From Chitinophaga niabensis (GTDB taxonomy: Bacteria; Bacteroidota; Bacteroidia; Chitinophagales; Chitinophagaceae), in NCBI RefSeq assembly GCF_900129465.1, contig NZ_FSRA01000002.1:2790001-2854000 (forward strand): a stretch of DNA of 64,000 bases, read 5' to 3'. This document shows, in pieces, positions 1 through 8,003 of this stretch. Positions within the stretch are counted from its first letter, which is position 1; every line of letters begins with the position of its first letter. The notes beneath the pieces were generated by a model, which saw nothing but the letters and a program-made list of their open reading frames with translations, was not told the origin of the DNA and ran no database searches. A program made the translations under genes and the position numbers.

Positions 1-246
1 AAGCCCGGTTTCCAAAAGCTCTTTGGCAGCTATCAGTGGTTAAACGATCTGAGCAGTGTTGAAAACCTGAGTGCCAATAATATCACAAAAGAAGAGTCCT
101 ACAGGGATGATGTGCTGCGTGCCACTTATTCTAATGTATATACTTACGAAGGTAACCTGCTGAAAATGGTAGATTCTGAGAATACATATCCGGATCCTGC
201 TTACAATGAAACCTATAAAGTTAAACTTGAATACATCAAAAAATGA
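1..246 (+). CDS. C-terminal part of a secreted/lipoprotein-type protein (5' end outside window)
   Basis: An open frame runs from the first base to a TGA at 244-246, giving 82 residues of a C-terminus. It ends with alternating aromatic and charged residues, as in the last strands of a beta-rich domain. The segment FGSYQWLNDLSSVENLSANN closely matches the corresponding part of the next gene, so the two are tandem paralogues. The stop overlaps the next start as ATGA, so the genes are probably translationally coupled. By comparison with its neighbour it is probably a surface or periplasmic lipoprotein. Function is unknown; the Y-rich repeats resemble DUF4595/YD-type lipoproteins of Bacteroidota, but this is only a weak suggestion. 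Confidence 0.8.
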   Translation, partial: KPGFQKLFGSYQWLNDLSSVENLSANNITKEESYRDDVLRATYSNVYTYEGNLLKMVDSENTYPDPAYNETYKVKLEYIKK

Positions 247-1070
247 GAAAAATACTTTTAAGCGCTGCTGCTTTTATGCTGCTGCTGTCTGCCTGTAAGA
301 AGGATGATGCAACGCCTGCTGAGGAATGGTACCTCAGTAAATTCACGAGTGTGGAAGCAGGCCGTACGGATACTATTACCACTACGGTGAAGTTAACCAA
401 TAATACCATCTCTGAATTAACGGAAGGAGGTATGGATGCAGGAACACCCTGGTACTTTACCACACAAACGGTATTTGAAGGCAACAAATTAACGCAAGTC
501 AAAGAATCCAGTGATGTAGATCCCACACCAAGGGTGATCAATTCACTGGAATATACTGGCGATAAAATTGCGAAGATCAACTATTACGGCTCTAACCAGG
601 GCCAGGACTGGGGCATTACCGGTTACCATGAAATGGTATACAATGCACAGGGTAAAGTAACAGAGATCAGAACAAAAGGGGTACCGGCAAATGAGTATGC
701 TACATTATACAAGATCACCTGGGAAGGCGAAAATGTGAAGAGCCTCACGGTGTTTAATGTAGTAGGTACCGATACCAGCCAGGCAAATACCGAAAAGTAT
801 TCCTATGACGACAAACCAGGTATTCACCGTGCACTTTTTGGCAGCGGTTTTATCTGGAATGGCGCTCCCACCTCAGTGGAGAACCTGAGTGCTAATAACC
901 TGTTGAAGAAAGAGATCTATTACAATGAAACGCTGTATACCCGTATCACTTATGAACGGACTTATAACGAAAGGAACCAGGTGAAAGAGCAAAAAATGAA
1001 GATCGAATCACTTCAGGAGCCAACATCAACACAAAATAAGATCATTACCTATACTTACACGAAGAAGTAG
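243..1070 (+). CDS. Lipoprotein of unknown function, paralogue of the preceding gene
   Basis: 275 residues. Residues 1-18 form a lipoprotein signal (MRKILLSAAAFMLLLSAC) with the lipobox Cys at 18, followed by KKDD, a typical Bacteroidota start for an exported lipoprotein. The mature part is rich in Thr, Asn and Tyr and has beta-strand-like YTGDKIAKINYYG / YNAQGKVTEI segments resembling YD or DUF4595 units. The start overlaps the previous stop (ATGA). A strong hairpin follows the stop and ends the transcript. It probably sits in the outer or inner membrane facing the periplasm or surface; no enzymatic motif is visible. Confidence 0.85.
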   Translation: MRKILLSAAAFMLLLSACKKDDATPAEEWYLSKFTSVEAGRTDTITTTVKLTNNTISELTEGGMDAGTPWYFTTQTVFEGNKLTQVKESSDVDPTPRVINSLEYTGDKIAKINYYGSNQGQDWGITGYHEMVYNAQGKVTEIRTKGVPANEYATLYKITWEGENVKSLTVFNVVGTDTSQANTEKYSYDDKPGIHRALFGSGFIWNGAPTSVENLSANNLLKKEIYYNETLYTRITYERTYNERNQVKEQKMKIESLQEPTSTQNKIITYTYTKK

Positions 1071-1087
1071 TAGGCTTGCTGAGAAAA

Positions 1088-1122
1088 AAAAGAGGCTGTA
1101 TCATAACTGATACAGCCTCTTT
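1088..1122. terminator. Bidirectional-looking intrinsic terminator
   Basis: A near-perfect hairpin (AAAGAGGCTGTATCA, four-base loop, TGATACAGCCTCTTT) begins 17 bases after the lipoprotein stop, with an A run on the left and a short T run on the right. It should end the lipoprotein transcript and possibly also transcripts arriving from hom on the other strand. Confidence 0.85.
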
Positions 1123-1140
1123 AGTTATCTGCTTTGAAAA

Positions 1141-1264
1141 AGTATCTCTTATCCAAAAAAGTGCTTCTTACCCGAAGACACTTCTTACCCGGTAAAATAA
1201 AAAGCATCTCTTATCCAAAAACACCTCTTATCCGAAAAATACCTCCTGCCTGGTAAAATAAAAA
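1141..1264. repeat. Two tandem copies of a 62-bp repeat with shorter sub-repeats
   Basis: Copy 1 (1141-1202) and copy 2 (1203-1264) both begin AGYATCTCTTATCCAAAAA and end with GGTAAAATAAAA. Each contains three related sub-units of the form TCTTAYCCG/A. No frame is open across it. It lies between the lipoprotein terminator and the end of hom, so it is noncoding downstream sequence. Function is unknown. Confidence 0.7.
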
Positions 1265-1303
1265 AACTCCGCCCTCTGCTGCGCGGCAAGGTCCCGGCAA
1301 AAA

Positions 1304-2488
1304 CTAATGTTCCAACACCAGCAAATTCACCTCTTTATTCTTCAACCACGCCGCATCTTTTAATTTATCAAGGTTGATAGTCCCCACCACGTAACGGTAA
1401 GTAGGCGATTCATACTTCTCCGAAATATTGTAGAACTCCGTAAGATCAACCTGGTCAGGCCTGCTGTACCTCACATATACCTGCAATTGAAGGTCGTTAG
1501 TGAAAGTAGGCTGGTTGGATTGTTTGATCTTCTTATACTCGTAGCGGTAATTGTATAATAATGCAGAAATATCGCTTAGTACGGCACTGCCGGTAGCAGT
1601 ACCACCTGCACCTTTACCCACAAAGAACTGCTTATCCGTGAACGCGCTTTCCAACAGAATACCGTTGTATTCATTATACACATCATAAAGCAGGTTGTGC
1701 TCCCTGATAAGATGTGGTAATACATAAGCATTCACATGCCCGTTCTGCCTGCGGCAGGTACCGATCAGTTTGATGGTACAGTTACGCTGGCGGGCAAACT
1801 GAATATCGAAATCATTCAGGTGGCTGATACCGAAGTTGTATACATTCTCAGGTTTCACAAACGTACCGAACGCATGCAGCAACAGGATCACGATCTTAAA
1901 TTTAGGATCATATCCTTCAATGTCCAGCGTAGGGTCTGTTTCTGCGAAGCCGAGGTCCTGCGCCTGTTGCAGTGCAGTTTCAAAGCTGAGGTTCTCTTCA
2001 AATATCTTGGTGAGAATGAAGTTGGTAGAACCATTGCAGATACCTTCCACTGCATTCAGCAGATCGTTGTCATAATATTCTTCCAGGTTACGGATGATGG
2101 GAATACTCGCGCAGCTGGATGCTTCGTAGAGGAACGGAACTTTGTTCTCCACCTGCAGCTGATACAGTGCAGGCAGGTTCTCTGCGATCATACGTTTGCT
2201 GGCGCTTACCACCGCTTTACCATTCTTCAGGGCAGTGCTTACGATATTGAAAGCAGCGTCCGTTTCGTTGATCAATTCCACTACCACATCGATAGTAGGA
2301 TCGTTAAGGATATCGTTAGGGTCCGTCGTGAAATAGCTCATGTCTATCGGACGGGGTTTACTGGGGTCTTTAATACAGATCTTTTTGATCCTTGCGTTGA
2401 TACCTTTTGTTCGGTTCAGTACTTCATAGAGGCCCTGGCCTACACAGCCAAATCCGAAAATGCCAAGATTAATGTTCTTCTTTTCCAT
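1304..2488 (-). CDS. hom: Homoserine dehydrogenase
   Basis: 394 residues. It reduces aspartate semialdehyde to homoserine with NAD(P)H, the branch point to methionine and threonine. The N-terminus has the Rossmann motif GFGCVGQG (residues 12-19), followed by the homoserine dehydrogenase catalytic domain with NGSTNFILTKIFE and LDIEGYDPKFK, which carries the expected Asp and Lys. There is no aspartokinase fusion. The end of the protein is short and no clear full ACT domain is seen. The start lies 3 bases after the metB stop, so the two form one operon under the SAM riboswitch upstream of metB. That points to a copy dedicated to methionine synthesis. Confidence 0.95.
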   Translation of the reverse strand: MEKKNINLGIFGFGCVGQGLYEVLNRTKGINARIKKICIKDPSKPRPIDMSYFTTDPNDILNDPTIDVVVELINETDAAFNIVSTALKNGKAVVSASKRMIAENLPALYQLQVENKVPFLYEASSCASIPIIRNLEEYYDNDLLNAVEGICNGSTNFILTKIFEENLSFETALQQAQDLGFAETDPTLDIEGYDPKFKIVILLLHAFGTFVKPENVYNFGISHLNDFDIQFARQRNCTIKLIGTCRRQNGHVNAYVLPHLIREHNLLYDVYNEYNGILLESAFTDKQFFVGKGAGGTATGSAVLSDISALLYNYRYEYKKIKQSNQPTFTNDLQLQVYVRYSRPDQVDLTEFYNISEKYESPTYRYVVGTINLDKLKDAAWLKNKEVNLLVLEH

Positions 2489-2491
2489 AGT

Positions 2492-3670
2492 TTATTGCAG
2501 TACAGTAATTTGTTTGCCGATAGGCTGATTAAGTTTATCCAAAGCTTGTTTAAGGTCATTGATGAGATCTTCCGCATCTTCGATGCCTACAGACAAACGG
2601 ATGCAGGAATCCTGCAGCCCGGCCTTGCGACGGAATTCTTCAGGTATGTTGCGATGCGTCATTGTCACCGGGTGATTGAGCATGCTTTTTACGCCGCCAA
2701 AACTTTCAGCCAGTTTAAACAGCTTGGTAGCGTTTACAATACGGATCGCATTTTTGATCTGGTCTTCCTTCAGTGAAAAGCTCACCATACCACCATATCC
2801 TTTTTGCTGCTTACGTGCAATATGATGGTTCTTATGGGTAGGCAGCCCCGGATAGAATACCTTATCCACCGCAGGATGGTCTGCCAGGAAAGTAGCCACG
2901 GCAGTAGCGTTGGCACATTGTTTCTCCAATCGCAGCGACATGGTTTCTATCCCCCTGATCGTAAGCCATGCTTCAAAAGGACTGAGGATACTACCGGAGA
3001 TATTCTGGTTAAACCTGATCTGATCTGCCAGTGTTTTATTATTCACCACAACCAGTCCTGCTATTACATCAGAATGGCCGGAGAGATATTTGGAGGCACT
3101 GTGGATCACAATATCAGCCCCCAGTGGAATAGGTTTCAGCAGCAGGGGAGTGGAGAAAGTATTGTCCACCACCAGCAGGATGTTATGCTGTTTGGCGATC
3201 TTGCTGATAGACTTGATATCAGAGATCTTCAAAGTGGGATTGGTGGGAGATTCCAGCCAGATGATCTTCGTTTTCGGCGTGATCTTCTCCAGCACTTTAT
3301 CAATATCGCTGGTATCAACAAAATTCACTTTGATGCCAAAGCGCTCGAACATGGCGTTAAAGATCTGGAAGATCCCACCGTAGGTATCTTCCACAGCCAT
3401 GATCTCATCACCACTCTTTAATAATTTCAATACGGCATCTATGGCAGACATTCCACTGGCAAAGGCGAATCCTGCATAACCCTCTTCCAGGCTGCAGATC
3501 AGGTCTTCCAGCACTTTTCGCGTGGGATTATTGGCCCGCGAAAATTCGAATCCTTTATTAATGCCCGGGCTTTCCTGCACAAACGTTGAAGTTTGGTAGA
3601 TCGGCACCGAAATGGCTCCCGTCAGTTCATCTATCGGGATGCTGTGGATCAGTTGCGTAGATGGTTTCAT
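2492..3670 (-). CDS. metB: Cystathionine gamma-synthase family PLP enzyme
   Basis: 392 residues of the Cys/Met metabolism PLP family, about the usual length. Visible motifs are the substrate/cofactor YQTSTF region, SRANNPTR (residues 44-51), FASGMSAIDAV, and the PLP lysine in SASKYLSGHSD (Lys194). The SAM riboswitch and the coupled hom support a biosynthetic role: joining an activated homoserine to cysteine to form cystathionine. Sequence alone does not exclude cystathionine gamma-lyase or O-acetylhomoserine sulfhydrylase activity. It is cytoplasmic, and the first gene of a two-gene operon with hom. The ATG at 3670 follows a leader of about 100 bases after the riboswitch terminator. Confidence 0.9.
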   Translation of the reverse strand: MKPSTQLIHSIPIDELTGAISVPIYQTSTFVQESPGINKGFEFSRANNPTRKVLEDLICSLEEGYAGFAFASGMSAIDAVLKLLKSGDEIMAVEDTYGGIFQIFNAMFERFGIKVNFVDTSDIDKVLEKITPKTKIIWLESPTNPTLKISDIKSISKIAKQHNILLVVDNTFSTPLLLKPIPLGADIVIHSASKYLSGHSDVIAGLVVVNNKTLADQIRFNQNISGSILSPFEAWLTIRGIETMSLRLEKQCANATAVATFLADHPAVDKVFYPGLPTHKNHHIARKQQKGYGGMVSFSLKEDQIKNAIRIVNATKLFKLAESFGGVKSMLNHPVTMTHRNIPEEFRRKAGLQDSCIRLSVGIEDAEDLINDLKQALDKLNQPIGKQITVLQ

Positions 3671-3775
3671 GGTCGATCAATGTTTTTACGAAACGAACAA
3701 GCCGTTGCGATTGCGATTCACTGTAAACGTGTAAGTTCTGAATTTTCAGCTTAATGTGCAGAAAGGAGCGGGCAT

Positions 3776-3804
3776 AAAAAAAGCCCTTCCGGGGTTGGAA
3801 GAGC
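3776..3804 (-). terminator. Riboswitch expression-platform terminator
   Basis: On the minus strand GCTCTTCC, a six-base loop and GGAAGGGC form an eight-pair stem (one G-U) followed directly by seven T. It lies about 40 bases downstream of the SAM aptamer and upstream of metB, as expected for a transcription-terminating off-switch. Confidence 0.9.
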
Positions 3805-3843
3805 GTAAGCAATATAATGATGCTATCGTAATATCTCTGCCAA

Positions 3844-3952
3844 CTTATCTTTCCCCTTATATAGGGGCCGGAATTAGCACCTTTTTTCCGTGTAACCGGA
3901 ATTGGTTGCTAAGGCTTCGCAGGGCCAGTACCCTCTGCCTTTCTGGATAAGT
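3844..3952 (-). promoter_or_regulatory. SAM-I (S-box) riboswitch controlling metB-hom
   Basis: Read on the minus strand, the segment begins CTTATCCAGAAAGGCAGAGG and continues with ACTGGCCCTGCGAAGCC, AGCAACC, GGTGCTAATTCC and closing GATAAGTT. These are the conserved S-box elements in the correct order: P1 halves CTTATC/GATAAG, the GGCAGAGGG..CTGGCCC kink-turn region, GAAGCC..AGCAACC and GGTGCTAATTCC. One extra T lies between AGAGGG and ACTGG. SAM binding should stabilise the aptamer and let the downstream terminator form, switching metB and hom off when SAM is plentiful. Confidence 0.95.
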
Positions 3953-3971
3953 GATGTTTAAGAACTGTGCG

Positions 3972-4004
3972 CAAAGGTAATGGTAGAAGGGCCAGATTTC
4001 CAAA
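3972..4004 (-). promoter_or_regulatory. Bacteroidota-type promoter for the metB-hom leader
   Basis: On the minus strand TACCTTTG (3972-3979) matches the -7 consensus TAnnTTTG, with TTTGG about 20 bases upstream (around 4000-4004) as the -33 element. Transcription would start just before the SAM aptamer. The placement relative to the riboswitch supports it. Confidence 0.65.
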
Positions 4005-4072
4005 TACGGTCTCAGAATTTCGATTTTTAATAATTTTTGTAGTAATTTATTGACGGTTTGTAATAGTATTTT

Positions 4073-5389
4073 ATGTTTGTTGACCCATTATTCTCAGAGG
4101 AATTGCTGCAGCATATCTGGCAATTCGGTTTGTTCGACCAGCGCCACCTTTCCACCATCAGGGGAGAGCCCATCACCATTATCAAAGCCGGGATCCTTAA
4201 CCGGGATGCCGGGCCGGACTTTACAGCAGCCAGGGTCCGCATCGGCGGAGTGGAATGGGCAGGGAATGTAGAATTGCATTATCGCAGCTCGGATTGGCGC
4301 AAACACGGCCACCATCGCAATCAGCGCTATGATAATGTGATCCTGCATGTGGTTTTTGAACACGATACCGATGCCCTGAACATTCCCTGCCTGGAATTGC
4401 AGCAGCGGATCCCTAAAATGCTGCTGAAGCGCTACCAGCAATTAAAAGAGGAGGCTGCCTTTGTTCCCTGTACCCCTTTATTACACCGGATCACGGAAGA
4501 AGATTGGCAAACCTGGAAGGGTAAACTCATGCGGGAGAGGTTTGAACGTAAAACCAGCCTCTTTTTGAACTGGCTGCAGCAGAATCATTTTAATTGGGAG
4601 GAGGTTTGTTTCCGTGCTATGGCACAGGGTTTTGGCATGCCGGTGAATACGGATGCCTTTCTGCAACTGGCCCAATCCATGCCCTTTGTATTACTGGCCC
4701 GTCAGCGGCCGCATTTACAAAGACTGGAATCTCTGCTGTTCGGGCAGGCTGGTATGCTGGCAGGAAGTTTTAAAGATGCCTATCCGCAGCAGTTGCAGGA
4801 AGAATATCGTTTCCTGCAGCATAAACATCAACTGGAACCTTTGCCATCCCATGGCTGGCGTTGGCTAAGGATGAGGCCTTCCGCTTTTCCTACTATGCGG
4901 ATCGCCTGTTTTTCCATGCTGCTGCATCATACCCCGCATCTCTTTTCCCGCATCCTTGAAACAGAAGACCTGCCATCGCTGGAGAAACTTTTTTTCGTAG
5001 CACCTTCCCCGTATTGGGAAGATCATTACCGTTTTGATATCCCCGCCATACGTACTGCCGGGATCGGAAAAGGCACGGTGCATCACATCCTCATTAACAC
5101 GGTTATCCCCTTATTACATTTATACGGCAAACACATGGGCCTGCCTCAATACCCGCAAAGGGCGGCCAGGTTCCTCCAACAATTGCCTGCTGAAAATAAC
5201 CGTATCATTCGCGGCTGGGCAGCAGAAAATACCATAGCGGCTTCCGCCTGGGATTCCCAGTCTTTGCTGCAATTAAAACAGTATTACTGTGAGGAAAAGA
5301 AGTGCCTGGAATGTATGGTAGGCCGGCGTTTGATCAGAGGTGCCGATGTGAATGAATGCCGGGAGGATGAGTTGGGCTTTGAACTATAA
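4073..5389 (+). CDS. DUF2851 family protein
   Basis: 438 residues, matching the Bacteroidota family DUF2851 throughout. The conserved N-terminal stretch includes GILNRDAGPDFTAARV, GNVELHYRSSDW and DNVILHVVFEHD. The C-terminus has a CX2C pair in CEEKKCLECMVGR, which could bind metal. No signal peptide or membrane segment, so cytoplasmic. The family has no established function; the HxH..D patterns might suggest a nuclease- or hydrolase-like fold, but I cannot confirm this. It stands alone, divergent from the metB riboswitch region and followed by a strong hairpin shared with osmC. Confidence 0.9.
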   Translation: MFVDPLFSEELLQHIWQFGLFDQRHLSTIRGEPITIIKAGILNRDAGPDFTAARVRIGGVEWAGNVELHYRSSDWRKHGHHRNQRYDNVILHVVFEHDTDALNIPCLELQQRIPKMLLKRYQQLKEEAAFVPCTPLLHRITEEDWQTWKGKLMRERFERKTSLFLNWLQQNHFNWEEVCFRAMAQGFGMPVNTDAFLQLAQSMPFVLLARQRPHLQRLESLLFGQAGMLAGSFKDAYPQQLQEEYRFLQHKHQLEPLPSHGWRWLRMRPSAFPTMRIACFSMLLHHTPHLFSRILETEDLPSLEKLFFVAPSPYWEDHYRFDIPAIRTAGIGKGTVHHILINTVIPLLHLYGKHMGLPQYPQRAARFLQQLPAENNRIIRGWAAENTIAASAWDSQSLLQLKQYYCEEKKCLECMVGRRLIRGADVNECREDELGFEL

Positions 5390-5455
5390 AAAGCCCTGCC
5401 GCAGCAGGAGAGGTGTAGAGCATTACAAGACCACCGCTGTAGGTGCAAATCAGAG

Positions 5456-5595
5456 ATTAAACAGAACAGGTTAAACGGGTTCCTGCCGTCAAAAAGTCCC
5501 GCCGCAGGCAAAGATAGATTAAATGAATTCCTTCCATCGGAGAGCCCGCCGCAGGCGTAAACCGGATTAAACAGAACGCAGTTCTGTTTAATCCG
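5456..5595. repeat. Short direct repeats ending in a 15-bp-stem hairpin
   Basis: ATTAAACAGAAC occurs at 5456 and again at 5566, and CCCGCCGCAGGC at 5498-5509 and 5545-5556, each within related units of about 50 bases. The last copy is part of an inverted repeat, CGGATTAAACAGAAC (5563-5577), loop GCA, GTTCTGTTTAATCCG (5581-5595). The hairpin lies between the convergent DUF2851 and osmC genes and probably serves as a shared terminator; the repeats upstream of it are unexplained. Confidence 0.7.
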
Positions 5596-5606
5596 CCTAA
5601 AAAATA

Positions 5607-6014
5607 TTACCAGTTAAAGGTCACATCCTGCTTAATGTCCGGGTGCACACTCTCAGCCACAGGGCAGGTAAAAGCCACATTCTCCAGGATCTTCTGATCT
5701 TTTTCCTCCAATCCATGCCCTGCCGGAAAATCAAACTGGATCTTCACCCCAATAATCCTCCGCGGCTCAGTCCCCATGATCTTTTCCACACTTACCGCCG
5801 TACCATCAATATTCCATCCCTTATCCCTTGCTTTAATTCCCATGATCGTAAGCATACAGGAACCAAGGGCCGTCGCCACCAGGTCACTCGGCGAAAACCG
5901 CTCTCCTTTTCCGTTATTATCCACCGGTGCATCCGTTTCTATTACCGTACCTGACCGGAGATGCTTTGCTGTAGTTCTGAGTTCGCCATTGTAAAGGATC
6001 GCTGCTGTTTGCAT
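5607..6014 (-). CDS. OsmC/Ohr family peroxiredoxin
   Basis: 135 residues when started at the internal ATG (MQTAAILYNG), the usual length for the family; an upstream in-frame start would add 26 residues unlike OsmC. The two redox cysteines are at Cys53 (ALGSCMLTI) and Cys117 (AFTCPVAES), with FSPSDLVATALG before the first. These proteins reduce organic hydroperoxides through the Cys pair in the cytoplasm. The gene stands alone, convergent with DUF2851. Whether it belongs to the Ohr, OsmC or YhfA-like branch is not resolved; the SPSDLVA wording fits the OsmC/YhfA-like group. Confidence 0.88.
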   Translation of the reverse strand: MQTAAILYNGELRTTAKHLRSGTVIETDAPVDNNGKGERFSPSDLVATALGSCMLTIMGIKARDKGWNIDGTAVSVEKIMGTEPRRIIGVKIQFDFPAGHGLEEKDQKILENVAFTCPVAESVHPDIKQDVTFNW

Positions 6015-6109
6015 GATATATGAATTTGTCTGTAAAATAAGTGTATTTTTAGTAAATCCGCCTATACGAAGGTACGCCTGAACTACTGCCAACTCTCAAC
6101 AAATTTGTC

Positions 6110-6117
6110 TATGTTTG
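6110..6117 (+). promoter_or_regulatory. Possible -7 element TATGTTTG
   Basis: Matches the Bacteroidota TAnnTTTG consensus 60 bases before the GTG start of the next gene. No good -33 TTTG is seen, so the call is tentative. Confidence 0.35.
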
Positions 6118-6176
6118 TATAGGAATAAAACATAAAACGTATTCAGGCGTTTAATTAAAATATAATCGCGCTCACG

Positions 6177-7007
6177 GTGAAAAAAATAAATGTACTCTTA
6201 CTATTATTGCTGACTTCCACCATGCTCTATGCCCAAAGTAGCCGGCAATCCAAAAAGGAGGAAAAGGAAGAGAAAAGGCTCAGGAAGATCTCACTTTTCA
6301 GGGAGATCGAAGAAGGGGATAACCTCTTTAACAGGGAGTTTTCCGGTGGCGCCCGCCTTAATACAGACGGATGGACGGGTTTCCTGGAAATGGGCTTCCG
6401 CAAGAACGCCTCTTTCGTGAACTACTTCCAGTTCGAATTTTCAGAAAAAAGAGATCCCAAACAGGATCGTGCTTCCAGGGTATTGAATTCCCAGATGGGC
6501 TACACCATCAGCACCACCCCCTTTGTATATGGGAAAAAGAATAATTTCTACCAGGCCAAACTGGGCGTGGGGCAGAAATACCTCATTGGAGGAAAAGGCA
6601 ATAAGAACGGTGTGGAAGTGAATGCCATCTATTATGGTGGTCTGTCCCTCGGCCTCGTGAAGCCTTATTACCTGGACCTTATGAATGATTCCGGCGATCC
6701 CAATAACCGCCGGACAGTAAAGTATTCCGAAGATATACGGGAGGATTTCCTGAACCGTGACCTGATATACGGCGCCGGCGGCTTTACCAAAGGCTGGAGC
6801 GAATTGAAAATGAACCCCGGGCTGCATGCCAAGTTAGGGTTCCGCTTCGATTGGGCCAAGTTCAATGAAGTAGTCTCCGCCCTGGAAGTAGGTATAAACG
6901 CCGAATATTACACCAAAAAGGTGGAAATCATGGTGGATGACGCTGGTAAGTCCTTCTTTTTCAATGCTTATGTAGGAATACAACTGGGGAAACGCTGGAA
7001 TAAGTAA
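6177..7007 (+). CDS. Exported protein, probable outer-membrane beta-barrel
   Basis: 276 residues from a GTG start. Residues 1-19 are a signal peptide ending LYAQ. A very charged segment follows (KKEEKEEKRLRK), then a mature part with many short aromatic strands (TGFLEMGFRK, VNYFQFEFSE, FYQAKLGVGQ, AYVGIQLGKRW) and a C-terminal aromatic-rich end, the pattern of an outer-membrane barrel. GTG is preferred because the hydrophobic core begins immediately after MKKINV and no ATG gives a better signal. It directly precedes lipA, whose -7 element overlaps its stop, so the two may be separately transcribed. Function is unknown. Confidence 0.8.
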   Translation: MKKINVLLLLLLTSTMLYAQSSRQSKKEEKEEKRLRKISLFREIEEGDNLFNREFSGGARLNTDGWTGFLEMGFRKNASFVNYFQFEFSEKRDPKQDRASRVLNSQMGYTISTTPFVYGKKNNFYQAKLGVGQKYLIGGKGNKNGVEVNAIYYGGLSLGLVKPYYLDLMNDSGDPNNRRTVKYSEDIREDFLNRDLIYGAGGFTKGWSELKMNPGLHAKLGFRFDWAKFNEVVSALEVGINAEYYTKKVEIMVDDAGKSFFFNAYVGIQLGKRWNK

Positions 7008-7012
7008 CTTTG
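7005..7012 (+). promoter_or_regulatory. Possible lipA promoter -7 element TAACTTTG
   Basis: A TAnnTTTG match overlaps the stop codon of the barrel gene and lies 26 bases before the lipA ATG. No clear -33 element is visible. Confidence 0.45.
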
Positions 7013-7037
7013 TATCTTATTAAAGAAAGGATTTGCG

Positions 7038-7931
7038 ATGCAAGAATTACCCGTAATCGCAGCTGAACCAGCTGCGCCGAGAGTGAAAAAGCCCGACTGG
7101 CTGCGTGTGAAACTACCAATCGGAGAGAATTACAGGCAGGTAAGGAACCTGGTAGACACACATAAATTACACACCATCTGCGAAAGCGGAAATTGTCCAA
7201 ATATGGGCGAGTGCTGGGGAGCCGGTACTGCCACTTTCATGATCCTGGGCAATGTCTGTACCCGAAGCTGCGGATTCTGCGCCGTAGCCACCGGTCGCCC
7301 TGAACCGGTTGATTGGGATGAACCCCAAAGGGTGGCAGAAGCCATCTACCTGATGAAGGTAAAACACGCCGTTATCACTTCTGTTGACCGCGATGAATTA
7401 AAAGATGGTGGTTCCATCATCTGGGCCAATACTATCAAAGCTGTTCGCGCCCTCAATCCTGATACCACCATGGAAACCCTGATCCCTGACTTCAGAGGCA
7501 TCTGGGAAAACCTGGAACGTGTGATCGAAGCTGCGCCGGAAGTGGTATCCCACAACCTGGAAACAGTGGAACGTATGACCAAACAGGTGCGTATCCAGGC
7601 CAAATATCACCGTAGCCTTGAAGTGATCCGCCGCTTAAAAGAAGGTGGCATGCGTACCAAAAGTGGCATCATGTTAGGCCTTGGCGAAACCAAAGAAGAA
7701 GTGGTACAGGCTATGCAGGACCTCGCAGACAATGGTTGTGATGTAATAACCCTGGGTCAGTACCTTCAACCTACTCCCAAACACCTTCCCGTGATCCGCT
7801 TTGTACATCCTGATGAATTTGCAGAGCTGAGAGAGATCGGTTACAACATGGGACTGGACTATGTAGAAGCCGGACCACTGGTTCGTTCTTCCTACCATGC
7901 TGAAAAACACATTTTCAGCGGCAGAAAATAA
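7038..7931 (+). CDS. lipA: Lipoyl synthase
   Basis: 297 residues, normal length. It inserts two sulfurs into protein-bound octanoyl groups to make lipoyl cofactors for pyruvate and 2-oxoglutarate dehydrogenases and the glycine cleavage system. Both iron-sulfur sites are complete: the auxiliary cluster CESGNCPNMGEC (Cys48, 53, 59) and the radical-SAM motif CTRSCGFC (Cys74, 78, 81). The C-terminal RSSYHA signature is also present. The enzyme is cytoplasmic. No lipB lies next to it in this window. A strong terminator follows the stop, so lipA is the last gene of its transcript. Confidence 0.98.
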   Translation: MQELPVIAAEPAAPRVKKPDWLRVKLPIGENYRQVRNLVDTHKLHTICESGNCPNMGECWGAGTATFMILGNVCTRSCGFCAVATGRPEPVDWDEPQRVAEAIYLMKVKHAVITSVDRDELKDGGSIIWANTIKAVRALNPDTTMETLIPDFRGIWENLERVIEAAPEVVSHNLETVERMTKQVRIQAKYHRSLEVIRRLKEGGMRTKSGIMLGLGETKEEVVQAMQDLADNGCDVITLGQYLQPTPKHLPVIRFVHPDEFAELREIGYNMGLDYVEAGPLVRSSYHAEKHIFSGRK

Positions 7932-7952
7932 CAATACTATTACCATGATATT

Positions 7953-7990
7953 AAAAGGCTAAAGAGGCATACTCTTTAGCCTTTTATTTT
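7953..7990 (+). terminator. Intrinsic terminator after lipA
   Basis: AAAAGGCTAAAGAG, loop GCATA, CTCTTTAGCCTTTT, then ATTTTT. The 14-pair stem begins 22 bases after the lipA stop. Confidence 0.92.
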
Positions 7991-8003
7991 TCTATTTTGC
8001 GGC

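Noticed and set aside
1736..2776. 346-codon plus-strand ORF opposite hom/metB
   Set aside because: It runs across two clear minus-strand genes and its translation shows no family signature, so it is an antisense artefact.
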